Positions 46,365 through 57,482 of a stretch of DNA of 64,000 nucleotides are shown in pieces. This stretch comes from Exophiala sp. HKRS030. Lineage: Eukaryota; Ascomycota; Eurotiomycetes; Chaetothyriales; Herpotrichiellaceae. The DNA is taken from contig JAHWDD010000011.1 in NCBI GenBank assembly GCA_023897205.1, positions 434,001-498,000 of the forward strand, read 5' to 3'. A program made the translations under genes and the position numbers. How positions within the stretch are numbered: the stretch's first letter is position 1; each line of letters begins with the position of its first letter. Under the pieces are notes generated by a model. The model made no database searches. It was not told the origin of the DNA and saw only the letters and a program-made list of their open reading frames with translations.

Positions 46365-46897
46365 GACGAGTCTGCATCAAGGGACAGACGGACGGAATTT
46401 GCCTCGAGGCTGAATAGGTTGGGTAGGTAGACGTCTACTCTGCTCATGGTTGTCAGATGGCTGAGGTATAGGCGCTCCCTCAATGTGTCCGAGAGACCTC
46501 GCTTCACCCCGCTTTTGAAGACTTGGCCCATGGACGTTTGGATTGGTTGATCTACGAAAGGAGTTTACCGAGCCTTTGAATAAAAAGGAAGACGTCAGGC
46601 CGGTAGTCTGCACCAGTCTAGACCCCCGAGTTGTAAGCGTTCAATTAGCCGAACAAGTTCACGGGGATTGGGTTTGTCGAGGGAGAAAAGGTCTATCACA
46701 AAGTATTTCTTCAAGTAGTACTTTTAGTGCTCAGTAAACCCCATGGGGGGGGGGGGGGGTAGAAGGTGGGTCGCTGAATTCCCTATGCATGTGAAGGGAC
46801 CCGATTTCTTGATAATCTACCTGTTACACCACTCTCTGACTGCCCTTCTTGAGCTTTTTGAAGACCGCCTTGTTGCTGCTTACATCAAGAATGCGCC
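46365..46897. other. Intergenic with a 15-base G run
   Basis: No gene. A homopolymer of 15 G lies at 46745-46759, downstream of the NmrA-like gene's stop at 46898 in its own direction of transcription. Such runs are prone to length error in sequencing. Confidence 0.6.
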
Positions 46898-47860
46898 CTA
46901 CTGAAGAAATTTGGCCGATCGAGGAGGAAGCGAGTTCAGGAGTGTCTCCTTGTTCATCTCGAAATACTCCTCCAACGTCGTCATTTTGACTCCATAGTTT
47001 TGTTTCAACCCTTGGACGTCGATCTGACGCGGGATGCGGTTCGCCAGTTCTTCAAAGGTCTGGAAAAACTCGGTGTTTTTGGTTTCTTCCTTTTCGGCCG
47101 GCGTGCGCTTGTGGAGTTTGACATCGATCCCGCTCACGCGGGCCAGGATGTCACGCACCTCCTGGGCTGACAGGTTTTCACTGGCGATGTCGATTTCGTG
47201 GCCGCCGAACTTGTTCGGGTTCAGGAGCGCGGCCGCCGTGTACCTACCCACGTCGTACCCGTCCAGGTAAGGCATGGTCCTGTCGTCGTTCAACGAGGTC
47301 ACGAGCGTCGCCGACTTGGGGAGCCGGGGAAATGTATGCGAGTGGTTCGAAGTCGGCAGCAAGTAGTCGTGGTCCAACACCGGTGGACGGAGGATCGTGT
47401 AGCTTTTGACACCGCTCTCTCGGACGGCCGCCTCCACCTCGGCCTTGGAGGTGTAGTAGGCGCCCAGGAATGGATGGACCGCTGCGGCCGTGGCGACTTG
47501 CGAACTCATCTCCATCGTCCTGTAGGTCGACGAGAGAACGATGCTGGTGAGGTCGTTGGCCCCAGCCCCGGCCTTGGATGCCTTTATGACGGCATCCGCT
47601 TGCGCCCTCGCCGCCCCAGGTTCAAAGATGGTCAGGTTGAGAAACATGCCGGCACATCCCGCCGCCGCAGCTCGGAATGCCGCGTCCGGCTCTTCATGCG
47701 TGCCTTGGAACAAAACGACGCCTTTGTCCTTGAGGGCGACGGCTTTCGGAGAGGTCGGGTCCCGAACCACGGCGTGGACTTTCGCTCCGGCGGCGAGCAG
47801 TTCGGAAACCACTGCACCACCCTGGATGCCTGTGGCTCCAGTGACAAGATAGGTAGACAT
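46898..47860 (-). CDS. NmrA-like NAD(P)-binding protein (atypical short-chain dehydrogenase)
   Basis: Single exon, 320 residues. The N-terminal YLVTGATGIQGGAVVSELL (GxxGxxG) is the dinucleotide-binding motif of NmrA-like atypical SDRs. SIVLSSTY and YYTSKAEVEAAVRESG cover the usual active-site strand and helix, with Tyr followed closely by Lys. The C-terminal half (DGYDVGRYTAAALLNP) matches the NmrA substrate-lobe pattern. Family members act as redox-sensing co-regulators or as oxidoreductases; sequence alone does not separate these. Confidence 0.88.
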   Translation of the reverse strand: MSTYLVTGATGIQGGAVVSELLAAGAKVHAVVRDPTSPKAVALKDKGVVLFQGTHEEPDAAFRAAAAGCAGMFLNLTIFEPGAARAQADAVIKASKAGAGANDLTSIVLSSTYRTMEMSSQVATAAAVHPFLGAYYTSKAEVEAAVRESGVKSYTILRPPVLDHDYLLPTSNHSHTFPRLPKSATLVTSLNDDRTMPYLDGYDVGRYTAAALLNPNKFGGHEIDIASENLSAQEVRDILARVSGIDVKLHKRTPAEKEETKNTEFFQTFEELANRIPRQIDVQGLKQNYGVKMTTLEEYFEMNKETLLNSLPPRSAKFLQ

Positions 47861-47946
47861 TGTGTTTGTGTAATGGAAGAAGTGAGTGCTTTTGTTGTGA
47901 AGTGTGTCTTGACTTAAAGGTTTGTCTTGGTGAGGTACACGCCCAC

Positions 47947-47953
47947 TATATAT
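47947..47953 (-). promoter_or_regulatory. TATA-like element of the NmrA-like gene
   Basis: ATATATA on the minus strand, about 90 bp upstream of the ATG at 47860. Position and sequence fit a core promoter; not tested. Confidence 0.4.
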
Positions 47954-48419
47954 GTTTCCTCGTCGCCGCTGACTAGTTCACATGGTCCGGGATCTACGCC
48001 AAAGAGCCATTACAAATCGACATGCGTTTAAGGGAAGCAGACACGACACTAACTCCGAGAACAATGGTCTGATGCGGCATTGCTCGTCAAAGCAGTGATC
48101 ATGTTCGAGTTGAAGTGCAGGCTCCCCCCACTTCTCTTGATCTCAAGGTGGAAGGCGAAGGAAGAGGACCCACAATGATCTCGTTTGCCCCTTTGGGAAA
48201 GGGTCATACCATGCGGAAAGGATCTCGGCGTCTTGAACCAGTGTCATTGTTACTGTTCATGACAACGGTATTGTGAGCGAGACGACTGGAATACGGGAGC
48301 ATTCAGATCCGCGGATATAATATGACTAGAAGCTTGATAGTGGCTGATAAATGCTTATGAAGCAGGTATGTTTTCACAGGATATAGTATATACAGTCCGA
48401 CTGCCCAACGTATGTAATC

Positions 48420-49883
48420 TTATTTGGCTGCAAGAAGATTGCTTGCCAAATCTTTACCAGGGTCGTTGCTACTGGTGCTGGCAGGATATAAATCTGAACT
48501 CTGAAGTTGATCACCTCGGAACCACTCGACCAACCGCTGCCCGGCTGGCGCGTCACCGGTGTAAGGGTAGCCACAGGCCGCGGCCGGGAAATCCATATAC
48601 CTCCATAGAGATTTGTCCCCAGTTTGTTCAATGTGTTCACAGATCGCCCAGCAGTCATTCTGAGCGCGTCGACGTGTCCACCAGCAGTCCTCGGCGCACA
48701 GGAGGGCAAGCCAGTACGATACAAGCAAGAGGGCTCGCGTATCGAGAGAGTTGAGGAGATGAAGAAATTGTGAAGAAATGACCTCCACGAACTGCATGTA
48801 CTGTAGGAGGGCCACTTCATTTTCGGGAACAATAGGTAAGAGGCGGCACAGTCTGCGAAGAACCTTGTGGTGGGAGTTGGTCAAGGGGCCAGAAGTTTCA
48901 CAAACCCCGAAAATGGTAGCGAACTCATCTGGGAGACCGTCGGTGGCCGCGGTGCCCGGTAGCCCGTCGTCTAGTAGGTGCAGAACAGTTTCCGCTGTTG
49001 GTTCCAAGGTGTTGATCCACATGCTGTCCTGCACGTTGGATTTAGATTTGAACAATGTCAAGATCGAGCCGAGACCAAGTTGGCTGCCGAGCCAGGAGAA
49101 GGGCTTCCGGCGATCTTTCAAGGGTACTTGGAAATCGTCTTCCAGATCGGCAAAGGAGATGGATCCCAGAAACATCGAGGTCGTGATGGCGGCGTCGACT
49201 TTGTCTACCTGCTGCATTTCTAGGCACCGCCTTAAGCCGGAGCAGGCTTGCATTGAATGATATGTTTCACTCAGGCATCGGTCTCGCGGTGATTTTAAAT
49301 GATACCTGTAATGACACCCCGACGCCGCAAGGACAGAGTGCATGGCAAGTGGCTCCTGTTGTGTGTTTATGCGGTCAGCCTGACCTGGACCTTGAACAAG
49401 CTTCTTATGTCTCGTTTGTCATTCAGTGGGAGACTAGACCTACCTCTACAGCGATGTAGACGACATTCTGGGCGGCCATTCCCCAGCTGGACAGTGGCAT
49501 CATGGTCTTCACGACCGACTCGATGAAATAGTTGAACAAGTTCGAATCAAGATTAGGGAACCAATTCAAGGGAACCTTTTTGCGGAGATCCCGGTCTGCT
49601 TGAGGCGACACTAGCAGGGTGTATGTACATTTCGCGCCGTGCTTGACACAGTTCTGACATGTCGGCGTTTGTTCATCGCACTCCTCATGATCAGCAAGTA
49701 ATGACCCTGCAATCGCCACTCGAGTCGTCCACTTACCTTGATTCGGCGTCTCTTGCATGTCAAGCATCCCTTTTGCGACTTGTGATGCAGTTTTCGACGC
49801 TTGTAATTCTGGACGCGGCCGCTGGAAGATCGATCTCCAGGGAATGACAAGACTTGAAATCGACCTCCCTGATTATTTGCCAT
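48420..49883 (-). CDS. Zn2Cys6 transcription factor
   Basis: Three exons (49883-49737, 49680-49444, 49355-48420) give 439 residues. A basic region (NYKRRKLHHKSQKG) leads into the zinc cluster with C40, C43, C50, C57, C60 and C67, spaced C-x2-C-x6-C-x6-C-x2-C-x6-C; intron 1 splits it before CDEQ. The rest is the helical 'sterol uptake control / DUF3468-like' style with MHSVLAASG and ETYHSMQACSGLRRCL, then VAAITT-like and ...LGLGSILTLF segments. Such regulators often control nearby genes. The three divergent pairs to its right (50-64 kb) are the natural candidates, by position only. Confidence 0.86.
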
Positions 49884-50343
49884 GTCTAGTACGCTATCAT
49901 CGGCTCGAATGGATGGCGTGAATGGTAGTGGGATAGTCTCAAGGTCTTTCGTCGAGAATGGTAAACGAGGTTGATGGTTGGAATGGAGAATATAATGATT
50001 GATCCGGAGTTTTCATCTGGGGGTTTGAACAGTGGATCCATCCATCATTCTTTCTCGTTTACCTCTTTGGACTTGGTCCGCTTCGGCCGAGGCCAACTAC
50101 AGTACAATATTGATTCACACTGGGCCCCAAGATCTTTCTTACTAATTCAAATCCCGGACCGTGGCAGGACAACATTAATAATCTCACTCCTCTCAATCGC
50201 AATTAATCCACTACTTGCTGGAGGGAAAAGACGCGGGGGCCACAGGCAATGCTCAAAATCCCAAACTTGTTCTCAGCGGGCTTGCGCGCAAAAGTAATCA
50301 TAATGTCATTGCCGCGACATGGAAAAATAAGGTCTGCATGATT
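49884..50343. other. Intergenic, 0.46 kb
   Basis: Upstream region of the Zn2Cys6 regulator and 3' region of the glutathione transferase. No gene or repeat seen. Confidence 0.5.
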
Positions 50344-51306
50344 TCAGTAAGAATCTCTATCGAACCAGCCATTTGATTTGCCCGCCTTGTACAACGTCTT
50401 CAATTTATCCCCTCCCTCGAGCTCGTAAAACTGGGATATCTCGCCCAAGTTATCCAGCATCCTCAACAGACCGAGAAAGATCAAATCGACATAACACGGT
50501 GTCTGATTGTGGAGAAACGGGCCGCCGTTCTTCTCGTACGCCTGACCCAGTTCCTTGATTACAGGAGCGACTGTCCCAACACACTCCCTTGCTCCCTTGG
50601 CGAACTCGTCCAGCTTCATGCCCAATCGCTTCTCGCGCGCCTCGATAAAATATGCCTGACTGGGCGGGTTGAGGAGGACTTTCGGCACGAGAGGAGTAAA
50701 TATAGGTCGGATGGTGTTGGTGAACTTGACCACCAGTTCCTCGATGTGTGCTTGGTCCGGTAGGTCGAAATTGAGTGACGGCTGCGGGTAGAGGTGCTCC
50801 AGCTTTTCAGCAACTGCTCGCGAACCCTGCAGGTATGAACCATCGGGGAGTCGGACGGCCGGAGAGGTGTAGGCAGGTCCTGCTTCGTTCGGGGCAAGCC
50901 CGCTGGAAGAAACGCAGAACAGCAAGTCAGTCAAAATGATAAATGATAGTGAGTACTTTCCAGCAAGGCGAGGGAGTGATGGTGAGAACATATCGAGTCA
51001 GAATGTTCAATGTTCACAACCCTCCAAGAGTCGACAAGCACCAGGTATGGTGAACCCAACCGGTCGATAGAGGATGTCTTACGTTCTCCCCAGCTTGACC
51101 CTCAAGTCAGGATACTCGGTCCACTCCGTCTCATACGGAATCTTCTTGTAGTTGAGGACCAGTCGTGCTATGCGTCGGCGTCAACATGGTGTGTGGAGTG
51201 GAGGAGAGAACATTTCACCGGTGGAAATCTTACCTTTCAATGCATTATAGCTCCAGCTCTTACCTTGTCTGGAGGGCAGGTCATATAGAATAATTGTGTC
51301 TGACAT
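50344..51306 (-). CDS. Glutathione S-transferase (etherase LigE/UstS-like)
   Basis: Three exons (51306-51234, 51167-51083, 50902-50344) give 238 residues. The thioredoxin-like half opens with TIILYDLPSRQGKSWSYNALK, followed by VLNYKKIPYETEWTEYPDL, then, after a long 180 bp intron, the cis-Pro/Ser region TSPAVRLPDG and GSRAVAEKLEHLYP. The all-helical C-terminal half ends in a family-typical CYVDLIFLGLLRML...ISQFYELEGGDKL. Fungal homologues conjugate glutathione to electrophiles or cleave aryl ethers, and some sit in secondary-metabolite clusters. It is divergent with the MFS exporter gene at 52324. Confidence 0.86.
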
Positions 51307-52323
51307 GTCGGTTCGTTGAATGGTAATGGTCAGATGCTCAGGTTGGCCCTGTCCCCAGTTCAAGAGCCCTTTCTTTCCCTATATCACCATGAGAGTACTC
51401 CCAAGATGGCTCAAACGGAGCAACTCGACGATGTCGGCTTCTCCAACTTTAGGAACTACGTAAGAGCTTCGATCATCGTAGAGTCGAGCTTGTGTATGGG
51501 TGTTGATGCTCATGCCAAGACTGACCCACGTCCGGCACGAAGAGCGATGATAGAATTCGACACCACTGATCTTGAAATGTCTCGTTGTTTCGCTTCTTTG
51601 ACTCGATAGAAATCCTATAACCTAGTGAGGAAGTCCATTAGATGTTGTAATCTCTTGAAGCGGTCAAGAACACTCCTATACGAGGAACAAAACTTCAAGG
51701 CTTGCTGATATCTTCAAGAGGACCCTTCGAGGCGTGAGAAACGATGCTCTTCCCACACATACATGGAAACCTAAGCGAAAAGTTCTGCTATTGGATAGTC
51801 TGGCAAGCTGCAGAGTCTGTGAGTCCATGAAAAATCTCGAGGCGGATCACCGTTGGTCATCTTGATCAACAATGAAAGCGATTGGCGATGATCGCTGAAC
51901 ACCGGCACGCATGCCGACTTTCTCGTGACCCCGCTATGGGATGGGATGCGACATAGTTTTGCTTTCAGACGCAGGACGGATCTGGTAATTGCTCGTGTGA
52001 TCTCTCCGATGCCGCTGAACTCCTCGTCGGTGCTATGGACAAAAAGTGAGAGAATTATCGAGTAGTGTGTCCACGCTTCCATCGGCGTTCGATTTCGTTG
52101 TATGAGTCAGAACCTGAGGGCATCTGCATTGGAAAAGACTTCAATCTGAGCTTCGGCTCCGTGCCGGCGGTGTCTCAAGCTTTCATCCAAGATCTCTCTT
52201 CTAAGGGCCTTTCATCCTTTATCCAATTGTTGATGGAGCATAGACGGCTTCAAATCGTGCGACTTGACAACTACATAGTCAAATCAGTTTACAAATACGC
52301 CTTTCTGGGATCGCCTCCCCGTG
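51307..52323. promoter_or_regulatory. Divergent promoter region, glutathione transferase and MFS exporter
   Basis: About 1.0 kb between two divergent ATGs. Several short frames exist on both strands but none resembles a protein family, and no repeat is present. Confidence 0.45.
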
Positions 52324-54205
52324 ATGAAAGGACGAGAAGTCCACGACGGGCCTTCTTCCCAGCCCAGAAAAGATGCCAGTGGCAGCGATGACGAGAAATG
52401 CCGGATATCACCATTACCTGCGGTGCTGGAGAAGCAAACAAGGACGGATGTGCAGGATACACCTTCCACCATACCGCCCCAGGCCACGAACATTCCTCAT
52501 ATCGACGTGGAGTCTGGCTCAGAGACAGACGCGCAGTCCCTCATAGTTCCTCGGGGGTCCAGAAGAGGTCTCTTCGCCACTGTAACGGTTCTTGCCGAAG
52601 TCCGAAACCCATATCTCTATTCAAAGAGCAGAAAATGGTTCATCACGTTCGTGGTGGCTTTTGCTGCGGCTGCCACCTCGCTTGGGAGCGCCATCATTTA
52701 TCGTGAGCACACATCGGAGGAATCCAGACACCATTCTTGACTCAGTTGCTGACTTTCTTTGCTAGCTGCCCTGGCAGAGACAGCTCGGGACCTCCATGCC
52801 AGTCCCACGGTGACCAACCTCTCCGTCGCTCTGTACATGCTCAGCATTTCGTTTTGCCCACTCTGGTGGTCGACCTTGAGCGAAACAGCCGGACGCCGGA
52901 CAACCTATCTGGTTTCATTGTTCTTTTTTGTCCTCTTCGCCATACTTTCGGCCACAGCCAAGTCGATTGGCGTATTTGTTGCGATGCGTATGCTCTCTGG
53001 TGGTGCTGGTGCATCGGTTCAGGCAGTCGGGGCTGGTACCTTGGCCGACATCTGGGAACCTTTCGAAAGAGGCAAGGCCATGGGTCGTTTCTATCTAGGG
53101 CCCCTATGTGGCCCGCTCCTGGCTCCTATAATTGGAGGGTAAGTCATGAGATGGTTGAAGAGCTCTCCTATGGTCATCTGCTTATGCCTGTTGACATTGG
53201 AGGTATTAAATGCTGACGTTGATAAATCCAGGCTCCTGGCTGCGCGTTGGGGCTGGAGGAGCACGCAGTGGTTCCTCGTCATCTATGGTGGAATTAGTCT
53301 CGTGTTCCTTACCTTTGCACTGCCCGAAACAGTCAAGATGCACGACGATCCTCAAGCTGAGGTTGCTTCGGAGCGAGACACGATACCAATCGTCTCACGA
53401 ACCCGCTTCCGAACGAAACGATTCCTTCGCCTGTCTCGCCAGGTACTGTTCGACCCACTGAAGATGGTCATGCTGCTTCGCCACCTTCCAATCCTCTTTA
53501 CCGCCTACTGGGCTTCCCTCGCATTCGGCACGTTGTACATTGTCAATATTTCTATGCAAGAAGCCTTTGCCAAGTCTCCTTACAATTTCTCGGTGTCCCA
53601 GGTTGGTCTGACATATATCCCAGCTGGCGTTGGGTTTATGGTATCGGCCCTGTTTGCTGGAAGATGGGCCGATTATGTTATGGCGAGACAAGCAAAGAGA
53701 AAGAAGAGGTATGACGAAAGCGGCAAGTTGGTCTTGCGACCTGAAGATCGTATGATGGAGAATGCTTGGATAGCTGCCATTGCCTTTCCTGTAGCATTGC
53801 TTTGGTATGGCTGGAGCGTCGACCAGGGGGTTTTCTGGGTAGTACCGGTACGATGTCTTGTTGTCTTCTTCCTGTTGAAAGACCAAATCTGACGATCGAT
53901 TCCTACAGTTACTGGCATCTTTGATCTTTGGCCTTTCTGCAATGCTCATCTTCGGCCTGGCTGTTACGATGCTGACCGAGTTCATCCCTCGCAAGCCTAG
54001 TAATGGCGTCGCAGTGGCCAACTTCCTCCGCAATATCTTCTCGTGCATTGGCACTATTCTGGGGGATCCGTTGATCCACGCCGAAGGGACAGGATGGATG
54101 TTCACAGGGTTGGCAATCCTTGTTAGCACGGGGACTTTGGTCATTTGGTGGATGAGGGCGAAAGGTGCCCAGTGGCGCAAGGAGAATGAAGGGAAAGTTG
54201 GATAA
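52324..54205 (+). CDS. MFS multidrug transporter (drug:H+ antiporter type)
   Basis: Four exons (52324-52702, 52766-53138, 53232-53847, 53909-54205) give 554 residues. A roughly 95-residue hydrophilic N-terminus precedes about 12 membrane segments, the first at about 107-126 (FITFVVAFAAAATSLGSAII). The MFS loop motif appears as WWSTLSETAGRRTTYLVS, the antiporter motif as GRFYLGPLCGPLLAPIIGG and LLAARWGWRSTQWFLVIYG. A charged central loop carries a KRKKRYD patch, and the last helices start LLASLIFGLSAMLIFGL. Such proteins export toxic compounds or metabolites with proton exchange. Its pairing with a glutathione transferase suggests detoxification or product export, by position. Confidence 0.9.
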
Positions 54206-55242
54206 TCAATGCGACAGGATGAAACTTATATCCCGCTCCTCATTGCTTTAGGTTCCAGGACGTCTTGCACCAACTAGTACATGCCAACAACTGCATTGAC
54301 CTGATATGAAGTGATGCGGGTTTGGCATGTCTGAAAAGATGCTGGCATTTGGGAGCTAGATTGACTGGCTACTTGAGACGGTCCTGAAGTGGTTGAACTG
54401 CTATCATACGCCGACCTACCTTGTGCAAACATTGACCGCAGATGCAAAGTTCTTCCTCTTCAGATTTGACCTGGGTTTGACTCCGTGGAGTCGCACACGT
54501 GCGCGCAACGGAGGACCCAAGATCGGGTATTTTTGAAATATCTCCTTCCGGCTCTTGTTCCACCGTTATTGTAGAGAGAGATTTGTAATCTGGTCGTTGT
54601 TCCCACGGTCCACGTAAAGAAGCAGGGGAGTCGTGTCATCAACGAGTGCGCCGGGATTGCTTCAAGCCCGAACTAGAGGAGGCAATGCTGCGGACAGGAG
54701 AGAAGAATTCAGGTGCGCAGAGCGGTGGTCGCCATAAATTGAGCATTGCGTTGGTAGTAATAGCAAGTGAATCGCGCGAATAGTGCCGTCGCAGGTTCCA
54801 GGGGTCGAGAGTTTACGACGTGAGAACTATGATCGTCGACATACAGTTGTTTCGATCTAGAATGACAGATCGAAGGGAAGTTGGAAACATAAAGATACAG
54901 CATCATCGAAGGAAGAATGGTCAATCGAAACATCGCAGGCGTTGGGAATGATCCCTTGCGGTACGGAATATCTTTATACCGACGGTAGTCTCCTGCTTAC
55001 TCATAATCTCGCTTCCCCCTTTCCTTGTGATGTTCAATGTCTTCCTCCTGACTACGATCCGATGCATCAGTCCTCTGCTTGCATGATCTACCATTGTCTT
55101 CTATGAAATATGTCTGAACGTTCTATCGCTATAGTCTGGCTTATTCTTGTCTGTACATCGAACTGAATCATCTGAATCCCCAAACAGCAATTCACCCCGG
55201 AACTCCGAACCATGGTCTCTTTTCATCATACTGGGCCAGAGA
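54206..55242. other. Intergenic between convergent transporters, 1.0 kb
   Basis: 3' regions of the MFS exporter and the UNC93-like gene. Short frames on both strands lack any domain. Confidence 0.5.
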
Positions 55243-56685
55243 CTACTTACGAACGACTTCTTGATCCTCTGCCACAGCCGTCCCTTCTTGTTGCTCCGAC
55301 TTGTTGAATTTACGTATAACCTGCAACGTGGCGTAGTAACTAAATGGCAGGGCGAAGAACCAAAGCCCAAAATTGATACTAGCAGTGGCAATCAATGCGG
55401 TGGGAACAGCCTGCACCCCGAACCCTACTGCCACGCCAGCAGTCTCTATTCCGCGAAGCAGAGAGCTGTACCGAATCTGGTCACCTGGGGAATCTGACAG
55501 GTTACTGATGCACCAGTAAATATAGTTCTCTACCATCCCAAGGCTGATGCGCTCGAACAGATACAGACCGAAACCACGGCCAAAGGTCTTCTGGTCACCC
55601 CAATCAAGCACTGGCTCCGTGTGACGGTATTCATTTTGGATAATGACCGCCCAAATCCATGTCGCGCTGTTGAGCAGAGCGATCAAGGTGTATGTAACAA
55701 TGGCGCGTGTCTGCCGACTTTTGCTCCATGGGAGATCTACAAGTGAGCCAGTGAGCCATGTTGCTAACGTCCCCACGACAGCAGACATGAAGCTGCCTAG
55801 CGCTCGAGACCGCACCGTGAAGTATGTCGCGAGATATGTCCCGGGATACGCTTGAATCCACCCAAAATACCAGAAGAGTGGTGTCAGCAGAAGGATTGGC
55901 TTGCTCCTGATCAAACGCCACATCTGCTTGAGTTCGGTTCTCCAGGCAATTCCCCTGGGTGCATAGATGCGAGTGCCATCATCTCTCCTGACCTTCTCTG
56001 GGTTCGACAGCAGAAGTCCAAAGAAAAACCCTAGGCACTGAATGGCGATGAAGGCAAGATATGTCTGATAACCGACCTTGCCACGCTGGTTCATCTTGTG
56101 ATTTATCCCGAGAGAAACCGCTCCCCCTATGATATTGCCAAAGTTACGGAAAGTGAACCAAGTGGCGATGTATCGACCTCGTTTATGTTGCTCTGGGTAC
56201 CCTGTGGCAATGGCACCTTCAACGCTCCAGAAGAAGCCTGCACTGATCCCACAGGCCACAGCGCCAAAGTACACGAACCAAGTTGCACCTGTACGGTTGT
56301 TGACGTATAATCCGGCCGCGTAAAGTGGATAGCCCAGGGCTCCGACAGCGAGCGTCCAACGGAACCCAATCAAGTTGGTCAGCCAGGGTCCTGCAAAACA
56401 AGTCACTGTCATGAAGGCATATAGAAGAGCGTTGGCTGCGTTGACAAGGTCAGGACTCTGAGAGCCGCCCACGCCCAGCCCATTCATGGCACTCCAAATG
56501 CCTGGCGCGCAGAATGCGCATGTCCCCACAACGAGAATTTGAAAGAGAGTCGTGCGATAGATAGAATACCGGCTCCGGTGCAAAGGTGGTTCGGCTGACT
56601 GTTGCGGACGGGGAGACGGAGGGCTTGATATTTCCTGGTCCCCAATATCCAAGACTTCCTTTCCATCGACTGGAAGTGTCGACAT
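55243..56685 (-). CDS. UNC93-like MFS transporter
   Basis: Single exon, 480 residues with about 11-12 membrane segments. The N-terminal cytosolic part leads to RTTLFQILVVGTCAFCAPGIW and GLGVGGSQSPDLVNAANALL, followed by FAGPWLTNLIGFRWTLAVGA and GAVACGISAGFFWSVEGAI: the order seen in fungal UNC-93 (DUF895) proteins. ...ERISLGMVENYIYWCISNLS and the late GIETAGVAVGFGVQ complete it. Substrates of fungal members are mostly unknown. The gene is divergent with the dioxygenase at 57483 over about 800 bp. Confidence 0.88.
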   Translation of the reverse strand: MSTLPVDGKEVLDIGDQEISSPPSPRPQQSAEPPLHRSRYSIYRTTLFQILVVGTCAFCAPGIWSAMNGLGVGGSQSPDLVNAANALLYAFMTVTCFAGPWLTNLIGFRWTLAVGALGYPLYAAGLYVNNRTGATWFVYFGAVACGISAGFFWSVEGAIATGYPEQHKRGRYIATWFTFRNFGNIIGGAVSLGINHKMNQRGKVGYQTYLAFIAIQCLGFFFGLLLSNPEKVRRDDGTRIYAPRGIAWRTELKQMWRLIRSKPILLLTPLFWYFGWIQAYPGTYLATYFTVRSRALGSFMSAVVGTLATWLTGSLVDLPWSKSRQTRAIVTYTLIALLNSATWIWAVIIQNEYRHTEPVLDWGDQKTFGRGFGLYLFERISLGMVENYIYWCISNLSDSPGDQIRYSSLLRGIETAGVAVGFGVQAVPTALIATASINFGLWFFALPFSYYATLQVIRKFNKSEQQEGTAVAEDQEVVRK

Positions 56686-57482
56686 CTTGAGGGCAGATCT
56701 TGACTGAAGTCAGAGCTGGAGTATGCTCACTAACACAGAGTGAGAGTTTCCAGGCTACTACAAGAATACTGGAAGAGACAGAGGAAGTACCAAAATGAGA
56801 GGATAGGGAAGAAGATGCAGATTTATCAAAGTGTCCATCGAAGCCCTTCGAGGTTTCTGATTGTCTCGAAAAGCTAAATTGTGAGTACAGGCACAACTAT
56901 CAGTACCAAGGAAGCACGCAAGCGAGCACGCAAACGAGCATTGATGTGATAACAGATGGCTGTTACCACTCTACCTATTTCGACATGAGCCAAGTCTGCC
57001 TAGACCAAGGACAAGAGACTTTTACTGGTGACCTGCTCCTTGGAACTGTGCTATTTGCACATTTGAATTCTCACTGTTTACCATTGGTTCTGATACTTAT
57101 CATATCACTGTACCAAGGCACCCGAACTCGACCAATGGATGTACTCTCCCTTGAGTGACGGTTCATGCAAGACTGCTGACTCGACAGCCCTTCCATAAGT
57201 GGGACTTTCGCGATATTGGAACAAGATGACACCATATTGTACATGCCAGCGGAGAAGTCCTATGAGTACTTCTACCCTGCCTCGGCTTCCCCTCAAGTCG
57301 ACACTCATAAACCCAACACTCGTTGTCAAACAGAATCACGACTTGTTATTGCCTTATTTGTACGCGATTGCCCAAGATTCCAGCCCCGGTGGACAGAAGG
57401 CGATTTTCACAGGCGACCGGAAAAGTCTCATACCATTCATCGCTTCGAGTGGCAATATCTGTCTGATTTCGTTAGAATAGCG
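56686..57482. promoter_or_regulatory. Divergent promoter region, UNC93-like transporter and TauD dioxygenase
   Basis: 797 bp between divergent ATGs. A long open frame runs upstream of the dioxygenase start (from 57216), but its residues do not fit the family, so the ATG at 57483 (MTASVQHLAGHSLK) was preferred. Confidence 0.45.
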
